From assembly GCA_944393715.1 (NCBI GenBank), contig CALYBB010000020.1:1-49327 (forward strand): a stretch of DNA of 49,327 nucleotides. Reading direction: 5' to 3'. Made by a program: the position numbers and the translations under genes. Under the pieces are notes generated by a model that was not told where the DNA came from, searched no databases, and worked only from the letters and a program-made list of their open reading frames with translations. This document shows positions 40,822 to 49,327 of the stretch, piece by piece (positions within the stretch are counted from its first letter, which is position 1; every line of letters starts with the position of its first letter). Source of the DNA: an uncultured Alphaproteobacteria bacterium (lineage in GTDB: Bacteria > Pseudomonadota > Alphaproteobacteria > RF32 > CAG-239).

Positions 40822-41361
40822 ATGAAGAAATATCTGACAGCACTAATGTTTCTTGCTATGGGCGTTTTGCCCGCAAATGCTCAGGAAACCGTGTTGGAAG
40901 AAGAAACCAATGTTTTCGGATATCCGGATAAAAGCTTTGTAAAAGTAATTGAACAAGGCTTTGTGTCGGCTTTTGCTCCCGTCAACCCCAAACCGGACTG
41001 TGAAAATCAACGACTAAAAGAACTGACGAGGAAAACTCTGGAACCTTACATTGTATCCCCTAAACAGACGATTGTTCAAAAACGCCGCTCGCAGTTGACT
41101 TTGAAAAATATAGATCATTTTGTGCCCTTTGATGCTAATGAAATTTCGCCGGACATATATCCCGAACTTGCCGGAAGACTTGTAGAGCTTAAGATTAATA
41201 ATAGACTCTCTGATGAAAATTTTAAAATATGCCTGAATGACAATCCGGCGTTGGAAACAGAAATTTATTTGCTGATGTATGATGATGAAGACCGTGTGCG
41301 GGTTGATATTATTAATTTCAGCGATCTGAATATTCCAAGCTTTGTCTTTGATGACAATTAG
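40822..41361 (+). CDS. Hypothetical secreted protein
   Basis: 179 residues. A signal peptide ends near LPANAQE (cleavage after about residue 20), so the mature protein is periplasmic or exported. No known domain recognised. The body is mixed helix/strand with acidic patches and two cysteines in the mature part (NPKPDCENQ and NFKICLNDN), which could form a disulfide. The end reads INFSDLNIPSFVFDDN. It is co-transcribed with asnS (9-base gap, AGGAAAAACC before the ATG). Function unknown. Confidence 0.75.
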   Translation: MKKYLTALMFLAMGVLPANAQETVLEEETNVFGYPDKSFVKVIEQGFVSAFAPVNPKPDCENQRLKELTRKTLEPYIVSPKQTIVQKRRSQLTLKNIDHFVPFDANEISPDIYPELAGRLVELKINNRLSDENFKICLNDNPALETEIYLLMYDDEDRVRVDIINFSDLNIPSFVFDDN

Positions 41362-41409
41362 CTGTTGCAAAACAGGGATAACTGGTTTATTATGGTTGGC
41401 TGTTGAGCC

Positions 41410-41439
41410 CTTGACAGAGGTGGTGTTTATGCCTATATC
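41410..41439 (+). promoter_or_regulatory. Promoter of rpoH, also matching the alphaproteobacterial RpoH consensus
   Basis: TTGACA (41411-41416, perfect -35 box), 17-base spacer, TATATC (41434-41439). With flanks it reads CTTGACA...CCTATAT, which matches the published-style RpoH-dependent promoters of rhizobia (CTTGAC, about 17 bases, CCTATAT), so both the housekeeping sigma and RpoH itself could use it. Confidence 0.65.
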
Positions 41440-41475
41440 AGATAAGGGTAATATGAAAGGAAATCAGGAAGATTT

Positions 41476-42369
41476 ATGAGCAAAGATCACGAACTTGTTG
41501 TCAGAAAATGCCAGCTGCCGGCTGTTGTTAATGATAATTCTCTGGCCGCTTATTTTGAAAAGATCAAGACCTTTCCTGTTTTGACCGAAGAGCAGGAAAA
41601 AGAGCTTGTTACGGATTTGCAACAAAACGGCAATATGCAGGCGGCGCAAATTTTGGTTACCTCTCATTTGCGGTTGGCGGCTAAAATTGCTCTGACTTAT
41701 CGCCGATATGGCCTGCCTTTGGCCGATATTATCTCCGAGGCTAATCTTGGTTTGATGCAAGCGGTTAGAAAATTTGATCTTTCTAAAAAAGTGCGTTTGG
41801 CAACTTATGCTATCTGGTGGATTAAAGCCTCAATCAATGACTATATTTTGAGGTCATGGTCTTTGGTGAAAATAGGTACAAGTGCCGCACAAAAAAAACT
41901 TTTTTATAATCTGAAACGCATAAAGAATAAATTGGGTATTTATGATAACAAGGAGCTGGCACCTCAGGAAGTTAAGGCCATTGCTCAAGAGCTTGTTGTC
42001 AATGAAGACGATGTTAAAGAAATGAATATGCGGCTGGGCGGTGATACATCGCTTAATGTTAATGTTTCGGATGAGGATGAAAACGAACGGATTGACCTTG
42101 TGGTGGACAAGAGCCAAAATATTGAGGAACGGGTTGCTCGGCATCAGGAGGCTGCGTATAAGAAGGCTATTTTGCTACAATGTTTGGCACAGCTTAATGA
42201 GCGTGAGCAATACATCGTTAAGAACCGTTTGCTAACAGAAGATCCGCAAACCTTGAATGAGGTCGGCGAAAAATTCGGAATCAGCCGAGAGAGAGTGCGT
42301 CAAATTGAAGAAGCGGCTTTTAAAAAATTGCAACAGCTTGTGTTGCTTGCCGTTTCCGTAAAGAAATAG
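41476..42369 (+). CDS. rpoH: RNA polymerase sigma-32 factor
   Basis: 297 residues, the usual length of alphaproteobacterial RpoH. Region 1.2/2 with LAAYFEKIKTFPVLTEEQEKELV and SHLRLAAKIALTYRRYGLPLADIISEANLGLMQAVRKFD, the -10 reading helix RLATYAIWWIKASINDYILRSWSLVKIGTSAAQKKLFYNL, the last element being the RpoH-specific box, and region 4 with YIVKNRLLTEDPQTLNEVGEKFGISRERVRQIEEAAFKKLQ. Directs heat-shock transcription, likely including clpB at 45303. AGGAAG precedes the ATG. Confidence 0.95.
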   Translation: MSKDHELVVRKCQLPAVVNDNSLAAYFEKIKTFPVLTEEQEKELVTDLQQNGNMQAAQILVTSHLRLAAKIALTYRRYGLPLADIISEANLGLMQAVRKFDLSKKVRLATYAIWWIKASINDYILRSWSLVKIGTSAAQKKLFYNLKRIKNKLGIYDNKELAPQEVKAIAQELVVNEDDVKEMNMRLGGDTSLNVNVSDEDENERIDLVVDKSQNIEERVARHQEAAYKKAILLQCLAQLNEREQYIVKNRLLTEDPQTLNEVGEKFGISRERVRQIEEAAFKKLQQLVLLAVSVKK

Positions 42370-42399
42370 TGCCGATAAAAAAATAAATTGTGTGCTGCT

Positions 42400-42430
42400 C
42401 TTCTTTGAAAATGAAAGAAGTTGGTTTTGT
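42400..42430 (+). terminator. Weak terminator-like hairpin after rpoH
   Basis: CTTCTTT (42400-42406) pairs with AAAGAAG (42414-42420), followed by TTGGTTTTG. AT-rich stem with a broken T-tract, so only a modest terminator. Confidence 0.4.
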
Positions 42431-42483
42431 GGCTTTATTCCAAAGGCGGTCCTAAAAAAGATATTTGAAACGGGTGTGATGAA

Positions 42484-43338
42484 ATGACAAGCATTTCGGA
42501 TCTGATGGCAGAAAGTTTGCGGCTTTTGCGCTTGAAAGGTATTGAAACAAGTCGGCAAGAGCTACGGTTGTTGATGGCTTGTGCACTGGATATTGCTCCT
42601 GATGAGATATATTTTTATGACAAAGATCTAACCGAGAATCAGCTTGTCAAATTTGAGACTTTTATTGGGCAACGCGCCGAACATTGCCCTGTTGATAAAA
42701 TTATCGGGCATCGAGGTTTTTATAAATATGATTTTGAAGTCAACTGCCATGTGCTGTCGCCTAGACCGGATACGGAAATTTTGGTTGAAGAGGCAGCAAA
42801 GATTGTGCGGCAAAATAATTTTACCAAAATATTAGAGTTCGGCGTCGGCTCCGGCTGCATTATTTTGTCGTTGTTGGCCGATGTGCCTTCCCTTGAAGGC
42901 ATCGGAACGGATATTTCTGAAAAAGCTTTGGAGACAGCACGACGCAACGCCCAAAGAATCGGCGTTGAACAGAGGATAAAATTGATGCTGTTAGATTGGT
43001 TTGATCAAGACATATTACAAAAACTCGGTTGTAGATTTGATATAATTGTCAGCAATCCGCCTTATATTCCGAGCGGAGAAATAAATCTACTCGACCGCGA
43101 AGTCAAAGATTTTGATCCGCTAACGGCTCTTGACGGGGGCAAAGACGGCCTGCGCGATTTCCGCAAAATATCAGGACTGGCCGGACAACTGCTAAAACCG
43201 GAAGGATATTTGCTTTTTGAAGGCGGAGAAAACCAAGCTGATAAAATTGCCGATATTGCCGTTGGACACGGTTTTAACTTATTAAAAAAAGCTCGAGATC
43301 TTAGTGGTATTGAACGCTGCATAATTTTGAAAAAATAG
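42484..43338 (+). CDS. prmC: Release factor glutamine methyltransferase
   Basis: 284 residues. N-terminal helical domain, then SPRPDTE (92-98), motif I LEFGVGSGCIIL (117-128), and the catalytic NPPY at 191-194 in IIVSNPPYIPSGEI, followed by REVKDFDPLTALDGGKDGLRDF. Methylates the Gln of the GGQ motif in peptide release factors. The usual upstream gene prfA is not present; the downstream DUF4167 gene and clpB follow the alphaproteobacterial order. The ATG at 42484 follows TGTGATGAA, with only a weak ribosome-binding site. Confidence 0.95.
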   Translation: MTSISDLMAESLRLLRLKGIETSRQELRLLMACALDIAPDEIYFYDKDLTENQLVKFETFIGQRAEHCPVDKIIGHRGFYKYDFEVNCHVLSPRPDTEILVEEAAKIVRQNNFTKILEFGVGSGCIILSLLADVPSLEGIGTDISEKALETARRNAQRIGVEQRIKLMLLDWFDQDILQKLGCRFDIIVSNPPYIPSGEINLLDREVKDFDPLTALDGGKDGLRDFRKISGLAGQLLKPEGYLLFEGGENQADKIADIAVGHGFNLLKKARDLSGIERCIILKK

Positions 43339-43481
43339 TTTGCATTTCGCAAAAGTTTGATTATTATGGCATTGTTATGAGGTGTTGCATTTTGTCGCGG
43401 CGCCGGAAATATTTTCTCAAATGTTTTGATCTTTTAATTTATATTCGCACTTTGCGTGAATATTTTTTATGGTAATTGTTT

Positions 43482-44063
43482 ATGAAGAAAGTTAAATATC
43501 GCAATAATAATTATAATAGTCAGGTCTTTTCCATTAACTACAAATTTGATAGTATATCTCCCGCCGGAAAATGCAGCGGGACGGCTTTGGATTTGATTAA
43601 ACGTTACAACGAATTGGCTAAAGAGGCTCACAGCAACGGAAATTATGTCGAGGCTGAAGTCTTCCGCCAGTATGCCGAGCATTATCGCAAAATTGTTACT
43701 GAGATTAATGAGCGTAAAAATGCCCGATTTGCACCTAAAGAAGCCGAACAGGCAGGCGAATCCGCTGATACACGCACTGTAGATTCTGCCGAGACTAAGG
43801 AAGATACTTCGGCAACAGATATAACGGATTCCGATAAGACGTTGGTTGAAACAAAACCCTTGCCGCGCGGCAAAAAAGCTGCCTCTAAAGCAAAAGAAGC
43901 GTCTGACGATGCATCATCTGAAGTCTTGGTCGAAACAAAACCTAAAACAACAAAAAAAGCTTTTAAAGTTATTGAAATTTCAGAAAAAACTTCTACCCCC
44001 TCCCATCGGATAGCATCCAGCAAAGGAACCTTAAAAGAGAACATGCCGAGGGCAGAATCTTAA
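43482..44063 (+). CDS. DUF4167 (PF13763)-like protein
   Basis: 193 residues from the ATG at 43482; a TTG two codons earlier is less likely. The N-terminal ~75 residues carry the DUF4167 core: KCSGTALDLIKRYNELAKEAHSNGNYVEAEVFRQYAEHYRKIV, where family members have G-T-x(2)-x-I-x-x-K-Y-x-x-L-A-R-x-A-x-x-x-G-D. The rest is low-complexity, rich in Lys, Glu, Ser and Thr, with a repeated VETKP element (three times), so it is probably disordered. DUF4167 proteins are common in alphaproteobacteria, often between prmC and clpB, and their role is not established. The short poly-basic start suggests nucleic-acid binding, as inference. Confidence 0.8.
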   Translation: MKKVKYRNNNYNSQVFSINYKFDSISPAGKCSGTALDLIKRYNELAKEAHSNGNYVEAEVFRQYAEHYRKIVTEINERKNARFAPKEAEQAGESADTRTVDSAETKEDTSATDITDSDKTLVETKPLPRGKKAASKAKEASDDASSEVLVETKPKTTKKAFKVIEISEKTSTPSHRIASSKGTLKENMPRAES

Positions 44064-44094
44064 TTGAAACTACGCGTTGATAGGGAAGAAAATA

Positions 44095-45231
44095 ATGTTT
44101 TTCTTTTTTTCTTTTTTGATTATTGCTACGGCCTGTTGTGTTATAACGGTTAAGACGTTGGTCGGCTACAGCGACTTGAAAGTGCCTATTAAAATTTTGA
44201 CGGTTGTTTTTATTTTTTTAGGTTGGTTTGCGCCTTTGATTATGTATTTTCTTACGATGACGGACGCTCTCAGCATAAGCGTTTATAGGCCTATATCCCA
44301 CTTTTTGTACGGTTCAATGGGATTTGTTTTTATTTTGTTTATTATGATTATGCTGCGCGATATCATCTGGTACGCCATTTACGGAATTGCCCGTCTGTTG
44401 GGCAGAAGCGGCTGGCATATCCATCCGAAAAATTTGTCCTTGCTTGGTAAAGCAAATCTTTTAGTTGTTGTCTTTAGCATCATCATCGGCGTTTATGCTT
44501 TTTATCAGGGATATAAACAGCCTGATGTTATTGAAATTACTTTGTATTCGGACAAGATTAAAAACGACATGACCATTGCACATGTCAGCGATATGCATAT
44601 TAACCGTGCAACACCAATCAACCGGATTAAAACTTTGGTTAATGACATTAACATGCTTAACCCCGATGTTATCGTTATTACTGGAGACACCATTGACGAC
44701 AATGTTGTCTTGATTGAAGAACATCTTAATGTCCTTAGGGAGCTGAGCGCTCCTTTTGGCGTTTACAGTATTATGGGAAACCATGAATTCTATAACGATA
44801 TTTATGCCTCAAAGAGGGTCTTAAACGACCATAACCTGACATTTCTGTTTAATGGCGGGCTGCACATTAACAATACCAATGTTTTTATTGCCGGAATTCC
44901 TGATTTGGGAACTATGTATGAGCGGGTTAATTTGTGGCGGACATTTAATAAATCTAAAAAAGAAGATTATAAAATTTTGCTCTCGCATACGCCAAACATT
45001 ATCGATAGCCTGAGCAGCGGACTGGCGGATCTGGTGTTGTCGGGACATACCCACGGCGGTCAGGTCTTCCCTTTTCATTGGTTTGTTAAACAGGCTAACA
45101 AATATTTGGCCGGACAGTATCGCGTCAACAATACGGATTTGTTCGTTTCGCGCGGTGCCGGCACTTGGGGGCCGACAATGCGTCTTTTGGCGCCATCGGA
45201 TATTGTGCTTATTCACTTAAAGAAAAAATAA
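44095..45231 (+). CDS. Membrane-anchored metallophosphoesterase (YaeI/YkuE-like)
   Basis: 378 residues from the ATG at 44095 with GGGAAG six bases upstream; a TTG at 44077 overlaps that site. About four to five membrane helices in the first ~150 residues, then the calcineurin-like phosphoesterase domain with the metal motifs in order: AHVSDMHIN (D-x-H), VIVITGDTIDD (GD), IMGNHEFY (GNHE), LLSHTPN and VLSGHTHGGQVF (GHTH). The YaeI/YkuE branch acts on lipid or UDP-linked substrates at the membrane surface. The active side is not certain. It ends 71 bases before clpB, so the promoter of clpB lies in that gap. Confidence 0.9.
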   Translation: MFFFFSFLIIATACCVITVKTLVGYSDLKVPIKILTVVFIFLGWFAPLIMYFLTMTDALSISVYRPISHFLYGSMGFVFILFIMIMLRDIIWYAIYGIARLLGRSGWHIHPKNLSLLGKANLLVVVFSIIIGVYAFYQGYKQPDVIEITLYSDKIKNDMTIAHVSDMHINRATPINRIKTLVNDINMLNPDVIVITGDTIDDNVVLIEEHLNVLRELSAPFGVYSIMGNHEFYNDIYASKRVLNDHNLTFLFNGGLHINNTNVFIAGIPDLGTMYERVNLWRTFNKSKKEDYKILLSHTPNIIDSLSSGLADLVLSGHTHGGQVFPFHWFVKQANKYLAGQYRVNNTDLFVSRGAGTWGPTMRLLAPSDIVLIHLKKK

Positions 45232-45240
45232 AAAGCCGCT

Positions 45241-45271
45241 CTTGATTTTCGTGTCCTTTTCTTCTTATATT
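45241..45271 (+). promoter_or_regulatory. Candidate RpoH-dependent promoter of clpB
   Basis: CTTGAT (45241-45246) and CTTATAT (45264-45270) are separated by 17 bases, in the same layout as the rpoH promoter at 41410 (CTTGACA...CCTATAT). The spacing from CTTG to the downstream C is one base longer than at rpoH. It could also be a sigma-70 promoter (TTGATT, 18, TATATT). Confidence 0.5.
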
Positions 45272-45302
45272 TATATAATATAGAGACGGAGGTATTAAGA
45301 TC

Positions 45303-47897
45303 ATGGATTTTGACAGACTTACATCTAAATCAAAAGAGATTATTGAAGCGGTCGTTCAATTGGCGGCAACGCAGAAGAATCAATATATTACGCCGCTGCA
45401 TTTGCTGAAAGTGCTGCTGGATGGCAAAAATAAATTGATTGAAGAATTGATTGCCAAGGCTGGCGGCGATGTCATCAAAATTAAAGAAAAAAGCAATGAG
45501 GCTTTTGCTAAGCTGCCGCAGGTCGGCGGCAGCGGCGTTCAGACTCTGATGAACCAAGAATTTACCACCGTAATGACGGCGGCGGAAAATCTTGCGGACA
45601 AGGCCAATGATAAATTCGTGACGATTGAGCGCCTGTTACAAGCACTGAGTGTGACAGCCGGAAACAGTGCTTATGATATTTTGAAAGCCGGCGGTGTTGA
45701 TGCGGCACGGCTTAATCAGGCGATTAATGATTATCGTAAGGGGCGGCTGGCCGATTCCGAAACCAGCGAAGACAATTTTGAAGCCTTGAAAAAATTTACC
45801 ATTGATATTACGGCCAAGGCCAAGGAAGGAAAACTTGATCCGGTTATTGGGCGCGAGCAGGAAATCCGCCGCGCTATCCAAGTGTTGTCGCGGCGTACCA
45901 AAAATAATCCGGTCTTAATCGGCGAACCTGGCGTCGGTAAGACGGCCATTGTCGAAGGACTGGCTATAAGAATTGTCAATAACGATGTGCCGGAGAGTCT
46001 TATCGGCAAGCGGCTTTTGGCGCTTGACCTCGGTGCCCTAATTGCTGGCGCCAAATTCCGCGGCGAGTTTGAAGAACGCTTAAAAGCCGTGTTGAAAGAT
46101 ATTGAAGCGTCAGAAGGCGAGATTATTTTGTTTATTGATGAGATGCACACGCTGGTTGGTGCCGGCGCAACCGAAGGCGCCATGGATGCGTCAAACCTTT
46201 TAAAACCGGCGCTGGCGCGTGGTGAATTGCATTGTATGGGTGCCACGACGTTAAATGAATATAAGAAATATGTTGAAAAAGACGCAGCTTTGGCACGCCG
46301 TTTTCAGGAAATTTATGTGGCCGAACCGACGGTGGAAGATACGGTTTCCATCTTGCGCGGTATTAAGGAAAAATTTGAGCTGCATCACGGCGTTCGAATC
46401 GCTGACAGCGCCTTGATCGCCGCGGCGACGCTATCTAACCGCTATATTACCGACCGCTTTTTGCCGGACAAAGCCATCGACCTGATGGACGAGGCCGCCA
46501 GTGCTCTACGGATGGCCATTGACTCCAAGCCGGAAGAACTGGACGAACTGGATCGGCGTATTTTGCAACTTAAAATCGAGCGCGAAGGGCTTAAGCGTGA
46601 GACCGACGCCAAATCCAAAGAGCGGCTGGAACTGATTAATTATGAAATCGACGGGCTGGAGAAAAAAGCCAAAGGTTTGGAAGACAAATGGCGTGAAGAT
46701 AAGCAGGGACTGGCCGACTTTACGGTCTTAAAAGACAAACTGGACAAGGCGCGGATTGAAGTTGAGATTGCCAAGCGCGAGGGTAAGCTTGAACGCGCCG
46801 GCGAGTTGCAGTACAGCATTATTCCGGAATTGGAAAAAAGGATCAGTGATGCCGAAAGCAAAGTTGAAAACAAACGCAACAGCTTTACCGAAACGGTAAC
46901 CGAAGAAGATATTGCCCATGTGGTATCCAAACGCACCGGTATTCCGGTCGACAAAATGCTGGCCGGCGAAAAAGAAAAACTTTTGCATATGGAAGAGTTT
47001 TTGAGCAAACGCGTGGTTGGGCAAAAAGAAGCTATTTCGGCAGTGGCTAATGCCATCAGAAGGTCGCGTGCCGGTATTTCGGACGCCGGACAGCCGATCG
47101 GCTCCTTTTTGTTCCTCGGCCCGACCGGTGTAGGAAAGACTGAACTCAGCAAGGCAGTGGCGGAATTTTTGTTTAATGACGAAAAAGCCATTTTGCGGGT
47201 TGACATGTCCGAATATATGGAAAAGCATTCGGTAGCCAGACTTATCGGTTCGCCTCCGGGGTATGTCGGCTATGAGGAAGGCGGTTTTTTAACCGAAGCC
47301 GTCCGCCGTCGGCCGTATCACGTTCTTTTGTTTGATGAGGTCGAAAAAGCGCATCCTGAGATTTTTAATGTCTTGTTACAGGTGTTGGATGATGGGCGCC
47401 TGACTGATGGACAAGGTCGTACGGTGGATTTCAAAAACACGCTGATTATCATGACCTCAAACCTCGGATCGGATATTTTGAGCAACGCAACCGGCGCCGA
47501 TGACGGCAAAAAAATCCGCGCTCAGGTGATGGATATTGTTAAAGCGTCGTTTAGGCCGGAGTTTATCAACCGGATTGATGAAATTACCATCTTTCACAAA
47601 CTGGATAAAAATAATATCAAAGATATTGCCAAGATTCAGATTGCTAATATTGAAAAGCGCCTGAGCCCGCGCAATATCAAGCTCAATGTTCACGATACGG
47701 CGTTTGTCTGGATCGTTAACAACGGTTATGATCCGGTTTATGGGGCGCGGCCGCTCAAACGCCTGCTTAAAACTAATATTGAAAACAAGCTGGCAATTAA
47801 GATATTGAACGGCGACATAAGCGATAATGATACAGCAGATATTATCGTGTTAAACGGCGAATTGGAAATCGTCAAAGGCAAGAATCGCAAGGGATAG
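45303..47897 (+). CDS. clpB: Protein disaggregase ClpB
   Basis: 864 residues, full length. N-terminal Clp repeat domain ([20 protein letters not shown], 1-145), first AAA+ module with Walker A GEPGVGKT (207-214) and [13 protein letters not shown], the coiled-coil middle domain (about 400-520, [24 protein letters not shown]) and second AAA+ module with Walker [13 protein letters not shown] near 605 and the [30 protein letters not shown] stretch. Works with DnaK to dissolve protein aggregates. GGAGG lies 10 bases before the ATG. No standard terminator follows; the palindromic repeats begin about 40 bases later. Confidence 0.97.
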   Translation: MDFDRLTSKSKEIIEAVVQLAATQKNQYITPLHLLKVLLDGKNKLIEELIAKAGGDVIKIKEKSNEAFAKLPQVGGSGVQTLMNQEFTTVMTAAENLADKANDKFVTIERLLQALSVTAGNSAYDILKAGGVDAARLNQAINDYRKGRLADSETSEDNFEALKKFTIDITAKAKEGKLDPVIGREQEIRRAIQVLSRRTKNNPVLIGEPGVGKTAIVEGLAIRIVNNDVPESLIGKRLLALDLGALIAGAKFRGEFEERLKAVLKDIEASEGEIILFIDEMHTLVGAGATEGAMDASNLLKPALARGELHCMGATTLNEYKKYVEKDAALARRFQEIYVAEPTVEDTVSILRGIKEKFELHHGVRIADSALIAAATLSNRYITDRFLPDKAIDLMDEAASALRMAIDSKPEELDELDRRILQLKIEREGLKRETDAKSKERLELINYEIDGLEKKAKGLEDKWREDKQGLADFTVLKDKLDKARIEVEIAKREGKLERAGELQYSIIPELEKRISDAESKVENKRNSFTETVTEEDIAHVVSKRTGIPVDKMLAGEKEKLLHMEEFLSKRVVGQKEAISAVANAIRRSRAGISDAGQPIGSFLFLGPTGVGKTELSKAVAEFLFNDEKAILRVDMSEYMEKHSVARLIGSPPGYVGYEEGGFLTEAVRRRPYHVLLFDEVEKAHPEIFNVLLQVLDDGRLTDGQGRTVDFKNTLIIMTSNLGSDILSNATGADDGKKIRAQVMDIVKASFRPEFINRIDEITIFHKLDKNNIKDIAKIQIANIEKRLSPRNIKLNVHDTAFVWIVNNGYDPVYGARPLKRLLKTNIENKLAIKILNGDISDNDTADIIVLNGELEIVKGKNRKG

Positions 47898-47938
47898 CGA
47901 GAGCTGTTTTCATTGGCAAGACGGTATGATTTTGACGT

Positions 47939-48865
47939 CATCCTTTTCCCCGTCATTCTGAGGAATGTTTCTTTTCTTGTCATTCTGATCTTTTCTTTTT
48001 CTTGTCATTCTGAGGAGCGTTTCTTTTCCCTGTCATTCTGAGGAGCAATTGCGACGAAGAATCTAAGAGATCCTTCGCTCACGCTCAGGATGACGGTGAA
48101 AGGGGAATAGGATGACAGTAAAGGGATATAGGATGACGGTGAAAGGGGAATAGGATTTTGTCATTCTGAGGAGTGTCTCTTTTTCTGTCATTCTGAGGAG
48201 CAATTGCGACGAAGAATCTAAGAGATCCTTCGCTCACGCTCAGGATGACAAGAAAAGGTGCTCAGGATGACGGTAAAAGGGATAACAGGATTTTGTCATT
48301 CTGAGGAGCGTTTCTTTTTCTGTCATTCTGAGGAGTAACAGCGACGAAGAATCTAAGAGATCCTTCGCTCCGCTCAGGATGACGGTGAAAGGGGAATAGG
48401 ATGACAGTAAAGGGATATAGGATGACAGTAAAAGGGGGATAGGATGACAAGAAAAAAAAGGATGACAGGATTTTGTCATTCTGAGGAGCATTTCTTTTCT
48501 TGTCATTCTGATCTTTTCTTTTTCTTGTCATTCTGAGGAGCGTTTCTTTTCCCGTCTTTCTGATCTTTTCTTTTTCTGTCATTCTGAGGAGCAATTGCGA
48601 CGAAGAATCTAAGAGATCCTTCGCTCCGCTCAGGATGACGGTAAAGGTGCTCAGGATGACGGTAAAGGGGATAACAGGATTTTGTCATTCTGAGAAATGT
48701 TTCTTTTCTTGTCATTCTGATCTTTTCTTTTTCTTGTCATTCTGAGGAGCGTTTCTTTTCCCTGTCATTCTGAGGAACAATTGCGACGAAGAATCTAAGA
48801 GATCCTTCGAGGCTAAAGCCTCTCAGGATGACGGTAAAGGGGAATAGGATGACGGTAAAAAGAAT
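47939..48865. repeat. Array of palindromic intergenic repeats (GTCATTCTGAG...CTCAGGATGAC)
   Basis: About 0.9 kb of nearly pure repeat. Five full copies of a 62-69-base palindrome lie at 48032-48094, 48187-48249, 48322-48383, 48578-48639 and 48764-48832. Outer arms GTCATTCTGAG and CTCAGGATGAC pair with one G-T pair; an inner hairpin CGAAGAATCT with AGATCCTTCG pairs with one A-C mismatch. Between them stand half units of two kinds: GTCATTCTGAGGAGCGTTTCTTTTC, and GGATGACRGTAAAGGGGATA. The fifth copy has a different loop (CTTCGAGGCTAAAGCCTCTCAG). This is a member of a type of dispersed palindrome seen in several bacterial phyla. Apparent open frames here are repeat artefacts. Confidence 0.92.
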
Positions 48866-48916
48866 ATCATGCCGCCGAAACCCCTATAATGTCATGCCGC
48901 CTTGCCATTTAAAACC

Positions 48917-49028
48917 GTCACCCCTCCGTTAGGCAGGCATTCTTCTTATTTAAACTGTCACCCCTCCCGTCCAAGCATTCCTCTTATTTAAACCTGTCAT
49001 CGCTCCGTTAGGCAAGCATTCTTCCGCC
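48917..49028 (+). repeat. Second intergenic repeat family (GTCACCCCTCCG...GCATTCTTCTTATTTAAA)
   Basis: Three consecutive units: 48917-48956, 48957-48995 and a partial one at 48996-49028. Each begins GTCAYC, has a CCGTTAGGCA-like centre and ends GCATTCTTCTTATTTAAA or a variant. Inverted partial copies follow at about 49085-49150 (GGGGTGACAGTTTTAAATGACAAGC and TAGAATGACAGG). A relic also stands after topA (about 38548-38583). Confidence 0.8.
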
Positions 49029-49162
49029 GGATCAGCGATCTTCCGCTTGTATTATAAACAGTAGAAGACCCCTTAGCCTCGGGAAGAATGTTTCCCGAGG
49101 CGGGGTGACAGTTTTAAATGACAAGCATACTTCCTGAGGTAGAATGACAGGATTTTTAAATC

Positions 49163-49327
49163 TTAAAACACACTCAAAATACTCTGTGCCGATTGTGCCG
49201 CAAGCGAAAGCGAATTAACCGCTAGCTGTTGTCTGGTTTGAAGCATTAAATAATTGGCCGATTCCTCATTCATATCCGCCAAAGTCAAATCATCCGCGCC
49301 GGTCTCCAAAACCTCCGCCAATGCCTC
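49163..49327 (-). CDS. C-terminal end of a flagellin (5' part outside window)
   Basis: A frame enters from the right edge on the - strand and ends at TAA (49165-49163), leaving 54 residues. The end DLTLADMNEESANYLMLQTR, then QQLAVNSLSLAAQSAQSILSVF, is the flagellin C-terminal D0 helix; the NEESAN..LQTRQQL..SLSLA..A.QS.L form is the one usual in alphaproteobacteria. It packs in the inner tube of the flagellar filament. The palindromic repeat array lies downstream of the stop, where no standard terminator is seen. Confidence 0.88.
   Translation of the reverse strand, partial: EALAEVLETGADDLTLADMNEESANYLMLQTRQQLAVNSLSLAAQSAQSILSVF

Noticed and set aside
48240..48715. Three overlapping - strand frames with repeated RNDKK-like peptides.
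   Set aside because: They are translations of the palindromic repeat array (MTRKETLLRMT units) and not genes.
47939..49150. CRISPR array.
   Set aside because: Units are palindromes of variable length with no unique spacers of constant size, and no cas gene is near.

Overview
The window looks like chromosomal DNA of an alphaproteobacterium with a lipid A outer membrane and a flagellum. The pointers are the run pyrH-frr-uppS-cdsA-rseP-bamA-lpxD-lpxA-lpxI-lpxB (with LpxI, the alphaproteobacterial form), the order prmC - DUF4167 - clpB, an RpoH-type sigma factor, and an alphaproteobacterial-type flagellin tail at the right edge. Base composition is uneven: glycosyltransferase genes (1-2730, parts of 8600-9500, 15777-20830) are visibly AT-rich, housekeeping genes are not. 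I cannot name the genus.

Layout. 1-2730: tail of a surface-glycan operon (aminotransferase end, a GT8-acyltransferase fusion, a GT-B enzyme). 2821-3981 (-): a sugar aminotransferase. 4190-5605: mlaA-mlaC. 5675-11167 (+): a glycan operon behind a structured leader RNA. 11193-11357: hairpin, terminator and a 3' fragment of a tRNA-Phe gene. 11356-14999 (-): GT4, thrS, guanine deaminase. 15377-15718 (+): HxlR regulator. 15777-21692 (-): a second glycan operon behind a second copy of the same leader RNA; its first gene is a resolvase-like protein that has lost its catalytic residues. 21710-34079 (-): envelope and lipid A block (comEC to pyrH). 34305-38539 (+): plsY-dprA-topA. 38821-39279 (-): glycine-zipper lipoprotein. 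39424-47897 (+): asnS, a secreted protein, rpoH, prmC, a DUF4167 protein, a metallophosphoesterase, clpB. 47939-49150: dense palindromic repeats. 49163-49327 (-): end of a flagellin gene.

Most notable is the pair of about 230-bp elements at 5711-5940 and 21425-21656 (inverted, about 92% identical by eye), which face inward and each precede a glycan operon. Conservation starts at the predicted +1 of a promoter and stops at a terminator T-tract. A long-range helix (5748-5756 with 5891-5899) is rewritten in the other copy by matching changes on both strands, which is covariation. An antiterminator-like helix (5799-5807 with 5909-5917) overlaps the terminator stem, and the loop of the first hairpin is complementary to the terminator loop. 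I read this as an undescribed structured leader RNA controlling glycan operons by attenuation or processive antitermination, possibly working with the resolvase-like protein.

How the genes work together: the two glycan operons and the flanking sugar genes would build and vary a surface polysaccharide. The envelope block supplies lipid A, BamA, phospholipid precursors and undecaprenyl carrier. MlaA/MlaC maintain outer-membrane lipid asymmetry. RpoH and ClpB form a heat-shock pair with matching promoter-like sequences.
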